Shown: one piece after another, positions 6,000 to 8,916 of the stretch
Layout of the letters: each line of letters begins with the position of its first letter
Numbering within the stretch: the stretch's first letter is position 1
Assembly (NCBI GenBank): GCA_016296485.1
Contig: JAEDJF010000062.1
Location: 1 to 8,916 of the forward strand
Origin: Oscillospiraceae bacterium
GTDB taxonomy: Bacteria > Bacillota > Clostridia > Oscillospirales > Ruminococcaceae
Length of the DNA stretch: 8,916 bases
Direction: 5' to 3'
Translations under genes and position numbers: made by a program
Notes under the pieces: generated by a model
Seen by the model: the letters and a program-made list of their open reading frames with translations, nothing else
Told to the model about the DNA's origin: nothing
The model's database searches: none

Positions 6000-6345
6000 G
6001 TGAGCGGAAAGGACGGCAGCGGACGCAGTTCCGAAAGGACGCGCGCGAGGAAAGTCCGGGCTCCAAGGGCAAGGATAACTGCTAACGGCAGCCGGGGGCG
6101 ACCCCAGGGAGAGTGCAACAGAGATATACCGCCGCGATTTCGCGGTAAGGGTGGAAAGGCGAGGTAAGAGCTCACCGCGCCCTGCGGTAACGCAGAGCGC
6201 CTGTAAACCCTATCCGGAGCAACACCGTACAGGAGATAAGGAGCCGGCCCGGCTCCCTCCGCAAAGGTGGCATTTAAGCCGCACGGGCGACCGGCGGCGA
6301 AGATAGATTGCCGTCATTACAGAACCCGGCTTATTTTCCGGTCAC
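6000..6345 (+). ncRNA. rnpB: RNase P RNA (class A)
   Basis: This is the catalytic RNA of ribonuclease P, which matures the 5' ends of tRNAs. The conserved 5' core GAGGAAAGTCCGGGCTCC is at 6047-6064, AGAGTGCAACAGAGA at 6110-6124, and the conserved 3' core ACAGAACCCGGCTTAT at 6319-6334. The ends pair as helix P1: 6000-6008 (GTGAGCGGA) with 6337-6345 (TCCGGTCAC), with one G-G mismatch. The length of about 346 bases is normal. Its architecture looks like ancestral type A rather than the Bacillus type B, from general layout only. A consensus promoter lies just upstream and a terminator begins right after P1. Exact ends are within a few bases. Confidence 0.95.
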
Positions 6346-6389
6346 AATAAAGAGGGGCTTCCCAAGTTGGAAGCCCCTCTTTATTTTTT
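6346..6389 (+). terminator. rnpB terminator
   Basis: A 17-bp perfect stem pairs 6346-6362 with 6369-6385, with loop CAAGTT. It ends in a run of T to 6389 and begins right after the P1 helix of rnpB. Confidence 0.94.
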
Positions 6390-6401
6390 CAAAAAAAACT
6401 A

Positions 6402-6430
6402 TTGACAAAAAGACAAAACTGTATTATTGT
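6402..6430 (+). promoter_or_regulatory. Promoter of the gntR-ABC operon
   Basis: A perfect TTGACA (6402-6407) is 17 bases from TATTGT (6425-6430, four of six consensus bases). The -10 lies inside the left arm of the operator, so repression by occlusion is expected. Confidence 0.78.
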
Positions 6431-6456
6431 ATTAGTGTAGTGATACAATAATACAG
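6419..6456. promoter_or_regulatory. Large inverted-repeat operator, probably for the adjacent GntR repressor
   Basis: The arms CTGTATTATTGTAT (6419-6432) and ATACAATAATACAG (6443-6456) are perfect reverse complements of 14 bp, separated by 10 bases (TAGTGTAGTG). The repeat covers the -10 and the predicted transcription start. Winged-helix dimers of the YtrA type typically bind such a site at their own promoter (established knowledge); that this repressor binds here is inferred from position. Confidence 0.8.
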
Positions 6457-6459
6457 AGA

Positions 6460-6469
6460 GGCGGTGATC
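6460..6469 (+). promoter_or_regulatory. Extended Shine-Dalgarno of the GntR gene
   Basis: GGCGGTGATC matches nine of ten positions of the ideal anti-SD complement GGAGGTGATC. Measured from the GGCGG core (6460-6464), the start should be near 6470-6474, where the in-frame codon is ACG at 6472. It therefore decides the start of the downstream gene. Confidence 0.75.
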
Positions 6470-6471
6470 TT

Positions 6472-6837
6472 ACGGGTTGGAATTTTGAAAACGGAAAGCC
6501 GATACATCTCCAGCTCATTGACGAAATCGTCCACAGGGTCGTAACCGGAAAATACGAGCCCGGCGGGCGGCTCCCGTCGGTGCGGGAGCTGGCGGAGGAG
6601 GCAGCCGTAAGCCCAAACACCATGCAAAAAGCCCTCGCCACCCTTGAGGCGGGCGGGCTTATCTATTCCGAACGCACCAGTGGAAGGTTCGTGACAAGCG
6701 ACCTTTCGCTCATTGAAACAGAAAGAAAGGCGCTCGCGAAGGCGAGCGTAAACAAGTTTTTCTCCGCAATGGGGGACCTCGGTTTTTCCCGCGAGGACGC
6801 CATTTCCATTGCAAGCGAGATGAAAGAGGTGAACTGA
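6472..6837 (+). CDS. GntR-family (YtrA-type) transcriptional repressor, apparent ACG start
   Basis: The protein has 121 residues counted from ACG at 6472, the usual size of YtrA-subfamily regulators. The N-terminal winged helix is complete: GWNFENGKPIHLQLIDEIV at about 2-20, GKYEPGGRLPSVRELAEE at 26-43, the recognition helix VSPNTMQKALATLE at 46-59 and the wing GLIYSERTSGRFV at 62-74. A short helical tail probably dimerises. The frame is open upstream only to 6436 and contains no ATG, GTG or TTG before GTG at 6580. That GTG would remove about 36 residues including the first helix. The strong SD puts the start at ACG, which is one base from ATG. It could be a true rare start, a mutation or a sequence error. 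The gene heads an operon with the ABC genes and probably represses it through the operator at 6419-6456. Confidence 0.85.
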   Translation, partial: TGWNFENGKPIHLQLIDEIVHRVVTGKYEPGGRLPSVRELAEEAAVSPNTMQKALATLEAGGLIYSERTSGRFVTSDLSLIETERKALAKASVNKFFSAMGDLGFSREDAISIASEMKEVN

Positions 6838-6838
6838 T

Positions 6839-7546
6839 TTGGAGCAAAATCCTGTAATTCTTGAGACCCGGGGGCTTACGAAAAACTTCGGAAGCAAAAC
6901 CGCCCTCAAGGAAATAAACCTTTCCATTTACCGGGGAAAGATAATCGGTCTTCTTGGACCAAACGGCAGCGGCAAAACGACGCTCATTAAACTCATTTCC
7001 GGGCTTATCCAGCCGAGCGGCGGCGAAATCCGCATAAACGGCAGCCCCATCGGCATTGAGAGCAAGAACTCCGTCGCCTATCTTCCGGACAAAAGCTATC
7101 TCAACGACTGGATGAGGGTTGCGGACCTCGTAACGATGTTCGGGGAGTTCTATTCCAACTTCGACAAGGAGCTTGCCCACAAGCTCATTCACGACCTTGG
7201 CATTGACGAGCACGCCCGCCTTCGCACCCTTTCAAAGGGCAACCAGGAGAAGATTCAGCTCATTCTCGTGATGGCGAGAAAGGCGGACCTTTACGTCCTC
7301 GACGAGCCCATCGGCGGCGTCGACCCCGCCGCGAGGGAGTATATCATAAACACCATCATCGGCAACTACAACGAAAACGCCACGGTCATCATCTCGACCC
7401 ACCTTATAATGGAGATTGAGAACATTCTCGACGAGGCGATTTTCCTCAAAAACGGAGAAATCACGATTTTTGACAACTGCGACCACATCCGCCAGGAGAG
7501 CGGAAAATCCCTCGACGGGGTATTCAGGGAGGTGTTCAGATGCTGA
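6839..7546 (+). CDS. ABC transporter ATP-binding protein (YtrB-like)
   Basis: This 235-residue soluble ATPase subunit powers the partner permease. It has Walker A GPNGSGKT (40-47), signature LSKGNQ (131-136) in place of LSGGQ, Walker B LYVLDEP (151-157), D-loop GGVDPAAR and switch His in STH (H187). The Q-loop region reads YLPDKSYL (81-88), with Asp where Gln is usual; Gln is also replaced in other clostridial exporters of this kind. The start is TTG at 6839, 1 base after the gntR stop, with AGAGGTGA (6825-6832) upstream. It overlaps the permease gene by 7 bases. The substrate is unknown. Operons with a YtrA regulator often respond to cell-wall stress or peptide antibiotics, which is only a guess here. 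Confidence 0.93.
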   Translation: MEQNPVILETRGLTKNFGSKTALKEINLSIYRGKIIGLLGPNGSGKTTLIKLISGLIQPSGGEIRINGSPIGIESKNSVAYLPDKSYLNDWMRVADLVTMFGEFYSNFDKELAHKLIHDLGIDEHARLRTLSKGNQEKIQLILVMARKADLYVLDEPIGGVDPAAREYIINTIIGNYNENATVIISTHLIMEIENILDEAIFLKNGEITIFDNCDHIRQESGKSLDGVFREVFRC

Positions 7547-8367
7547 GCAAGCTTTTAAAATATGAATATCGGGCAACGGCAATCTATTTCCTGCCCATTT
7601 ATGCGATGCTCGTGCTCGTTTCCGGCTTTTCCTACGCCGTAAGGCTCATCGGACATAACGTCAACAAGAGCGGAAACTACCCCTTTGCAAAGCTCGTCGA
7701 CACCCTTATTACCACCTTCGGCTCGCTCTACGTGCTTCTCGCAATCGCTCTTGCCATAACCACGTTCATTGTGATTATAATGCGGTTTTACAAGAACCTT
7801 CTCGGAAACGAGGGCTACCTTATGTTCACCCTCCCGGTGAGCGTCGAGGAAAATATCCTCGCGAAGCTGATTCCGGCAATCACCTGGTTCTTCGGAAGCT
7901 GCCTTCTCGGCGTACTCACCGTGGCGCCCACCTTTTGGGGAGGTTACAGAGACTTTTTCAACACTTTCTTCTATGAATATTCAGTAAAGGATTTCTTCCT
8001 TGATCTGCTGCTCATCGTTTTCTTCATCGCCTGCCTTGGGCTCAGCTTTTTGTTCTACTACCTTTGTATGTGCATCGGGCAACTTTTCAACTCCCACAAA
8101 TTCATCGCCTCCGCCGCCGTCTATATCGGACTTCAGGGCGCGCTCCAGGTGCTTGCCATTGTGGGCGTGGTGCTCCTTATGAGCTTCGGGGGCGACTTTT
8201 TCCTCTTTGACGCCATAGTCGATTTTATCAGCAATATGGAAGCCCTCGACGGCTACCAGATGGCGTACATCTTTTTCGGCATTATTGACGTTTTTGTGCT
8301 TCTCTGCGCTGCCGGGCTTTTCTGGATTGACTGCAGAATCCTCAAAAAGAAGCTGAATCTGACGTAA
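7540..8367 (+). CDS. ABC-2-like transporter permease
   Basis: This 275-residue membrane protein has about six hydrophobic segments, near residues 15-35, 60-82, 112-134, 150-180, 190-220 and 240-265. It begins MLSKLLKYEYRAT, typical of ABC-2-type permeases of GntR-linked operons, and continues with the recurring motif LGNEGYLMFTLPVS after the second segment. It forms the channel for the ATPase encoded just upstream. The ATG at 7540 overlaps the ATPase gene and has AGGGAGGTG (7526-7534) before it. It is the last gene of the operon, 23 bases before a terminator. Substrate and direction of transport cannot be told from sequence; export or sensing is most likely by analogy. Confidence 0.88.
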   Translation: MLSKLLKYEYRATAIYFLPIYAMLVLVSGFSYAVRLIGHNVNKSGNYPFAKLVDTLITTFGSLYVLLAIALAITTFIVIIMRFYKNLLGNEGYLMFTLPVSVEENILAKLIPAITWFFGSCLLGVLTVAPTFWGGYRDFFNTFFYEYSVKDFFLDLLLIVFFIACLGLSFLFYYLCMCIGQLFNSHKFIASAAVYIGLQGALQVLAIVGVVLLMSFGGDFFLFDAIVDFISNMEALDGYQMAYIFFGIIDVFVLLCAAGLFWIDCRILKKKLNLT

Positions 8368-8390
8368 TATCGCTCCGGCGACCGGACGTA

Positions 8391-8424
8391 AAAAATGCCC
8401 TCCGTATAAACGGAGGGCATTTTT
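8391..8424. terminator. Bidirectional terminator between the ABC operon and the ruvX unit
   Basis: A 15-bp perfect stem pairs 8391-8405 (AAAAATGCCCTCCGT) with 8410-8424, with loop ATAA. It has A-runs on one side and T-runs on the other, so it works in both directions for the convergent genes ending at 8367 and 8435. Confidence 0.9.
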
Positions 8425-8434
8425 ACTATTTGTA

Positions 8435-8764
8435 TTACTTATGAAGGACGAGATTCTTCGCAGTTCTGAGCTGATCGCTGATTATTCCGAGGGGATGCAG
8501 GTTGACGGTGGTGTCCGTCTTTTGCGTAGTTTCGTTATATTTCTTCGTGCAGCTTACGCCGTAAAGAATTGCTTTCGCGCTCCAGCCGTTCTCTTTTTTC
8601 TCGACGCTGTACGGGAAAAGGAAAAAGAGCGCCGTCAGGAGCTTAAAGACGAACTTCGCAAGAAGGGCGAAAATCGAGATTTTCACCGCGAGGGAGGCGC
8701 CTTTTTTGCGGAAGCGGCGCTTCCCGCCGACCATCTTTCCGAAATTCTTCGGGAGTTTTTTCAT
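8435..8764 (-). CDS. Hypothetical basic single-helix membrane protein
   Basis: I do not recognise this 109-residue protein. It begins with a very basic stretch of 22 residues (ten Lys or Arg), then one long membrane segment at about 25-51 (SLAVKISIFALLAKF... to FLFPY), and a mixed polar C-terminal part with a single Cys (C72, in VSCTKK). The ATG at 8764 has a G-rich SD (AAGGGGGA, 9 bases upstream) that overlaps the spacer after the ruvX stop. The 18-base gap puts it in one transcript with ruvX. By the positive-inside rule the C-terminal part is probably outside the membrane. Coding status is supported by SD, spacing and terminator, not by homology. Confidence 0.7.
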   Translation of the reverse strand: MKKLPKNFGKMVGGKRRFRKKGASLAVKISIFALLAKFVFKLLTALFFLFPYSVEKKENGWSAKAILYGVSCTKKYNETTQKTDTTVNLHPLGIISDQLRTAKNLVLHK

Positions 8765-8782
8765 CGGAGTTATCCCCCTTCT

Positions 8783-8916
8783 TTAAAACTCTCCGGGGTG
8801 GTTTTTGCGCCACTGGAGGTAGCTTTCAAGAATTATTACGGCGGCGACGGCGTCGATTACCGCCTTGCGCTTTTTGCCCCTTGTGTCCGTCTCGTTGAGG
8901 TAGCCGGCGGCGGAAA
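8783..8916 (-). CDS. ruvX: Holliday junction resolvase-like protein RuvX, C-terminal part
   Basis: Only the last 43 residues are in the window; the 5' part lies beyond the right edge. The segment RGKKRKAVIDAVAAVIILESYL matches the end of RuvX/YqgF proteins, where a K/R-rich stretch leads to a final helix of the form VID-x-AA-x-ILQ-YL. The family has an RNase H fold and acts in pre-16S rRNA 5' maturation and possibly Holliday-junction resolution. The catalytic residues are mostly outside the window. The stop codon is at 8785-8783 on the minus strand, 18 bases before the next gene. Confidence 0.85.
   Translation of the reverse strand, partial: SAAGYLNETDTRGKKRKAVIDAVAAVIILESYLQWRKNHPGEF

Noticed and set aside
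5942..6175. Minus-strand frame across the 5' half of rnpB
   Set aside because: It overlaps the RNase P RNA core and its consensus promoter; open frames in structured RNA genes are common by chance.
6419..6456. Inverted repeat before gntR as a transposon end or terminator
   Set aside because: There is no transposase or target duplication, and the stem is AT-rich with no T-run after it. It overlaps -10, which points to an operator.
6424..7213. Minus-strand open frames opposite gntR and the ABC ATPase
   Set aside because: They are shadows of a well-supported operon, one of them running through the operator, with no SD.

Overview
The window reads as chromosomal DNA of an anaerobic Gram-positive bacterium of the class Clostridia, most likely in or near the Oscillospiraceae/Ruminococcaceae. 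This is inferred from gene families: a NusG II-domain membrane protein next to a Gx-transporter protein, a DUF6514-like protein, feoA-feoB followed by a Cys-rich FeoB-associated peptide, a clostridial-type hexameric glutamate dehydrogenase, and a YtrA-type GntR/ABC operon. Coding DNA is GC-rich with Shine-Dalgarno (SD) sites close to consensus. Intergenic stretches are AT-rich with consensus-like sigma-A promoters. I see no transposase, integrase, CRISPR array, tRNA or prophage signature.

Layout. Positions 1-93 hold the end of an upstream unit and a very stable GC-rich hairpin. Positions 94-972 carry a two-gene + strand unit: a membrane-anchored NusG II protein and a Gx-transporter/HepS-I-like membrane protein. 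A bidirectional terminator at 977-1012 separates it from a convergent small DUF6514-like gene (1011-1268, minus). An AT-rich stretch of about 340 bases follows, ending in a promoter that overlaps DtxR/IdeR-like operators. It drives the ferrous iron uptake operon feoA (1613-1852), feoB (1849-3855) and a 51-residue Cys-rich membrane peptide (3865-4020). A hairpin and a new promoter precede a small membrane zinc-ribbon gene (4103-4360). This gene converges on gdhA (4442-5791, minus) across a shared terminator. gdhA and the RNase P RNA gene rnpB (about 6000-6345, plus) are divergent, each with a clear promoter. rnpB has a perfect TTGACA-N17-TATAAT promoter and a strong terminator.

After rnpB comes an apparently self-regulated operon: a YtrA-type GntR repressor (6472-6837), an ABC ATPase (6839-7546) and an ABC-2-like permease (7540-8367). 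A 14-bp perfect inverted repeat covers the promoter -10 region. The repressor has no ATG, GTG or TTG in its reading frame at the position set by the SD; an ACG codon sits there instead. A terminator at 8391-8424 separates this operon from a minus-strand pair entering from the right edge: the 3' end of ruvX (8783-8916) followed by an unrecognised basic one-helix membrane protein (8435-8764).

Most genes are ordinary for this lineage. The points most worth checking are the non-canonical start of the GntR gene, the large operator beside it, the triple half-site DtxR-like operator at feoAB, the hairpin between an SD-like sequence and the start of the NusG II gene, and several small genes that are easily missed or started wrongly.
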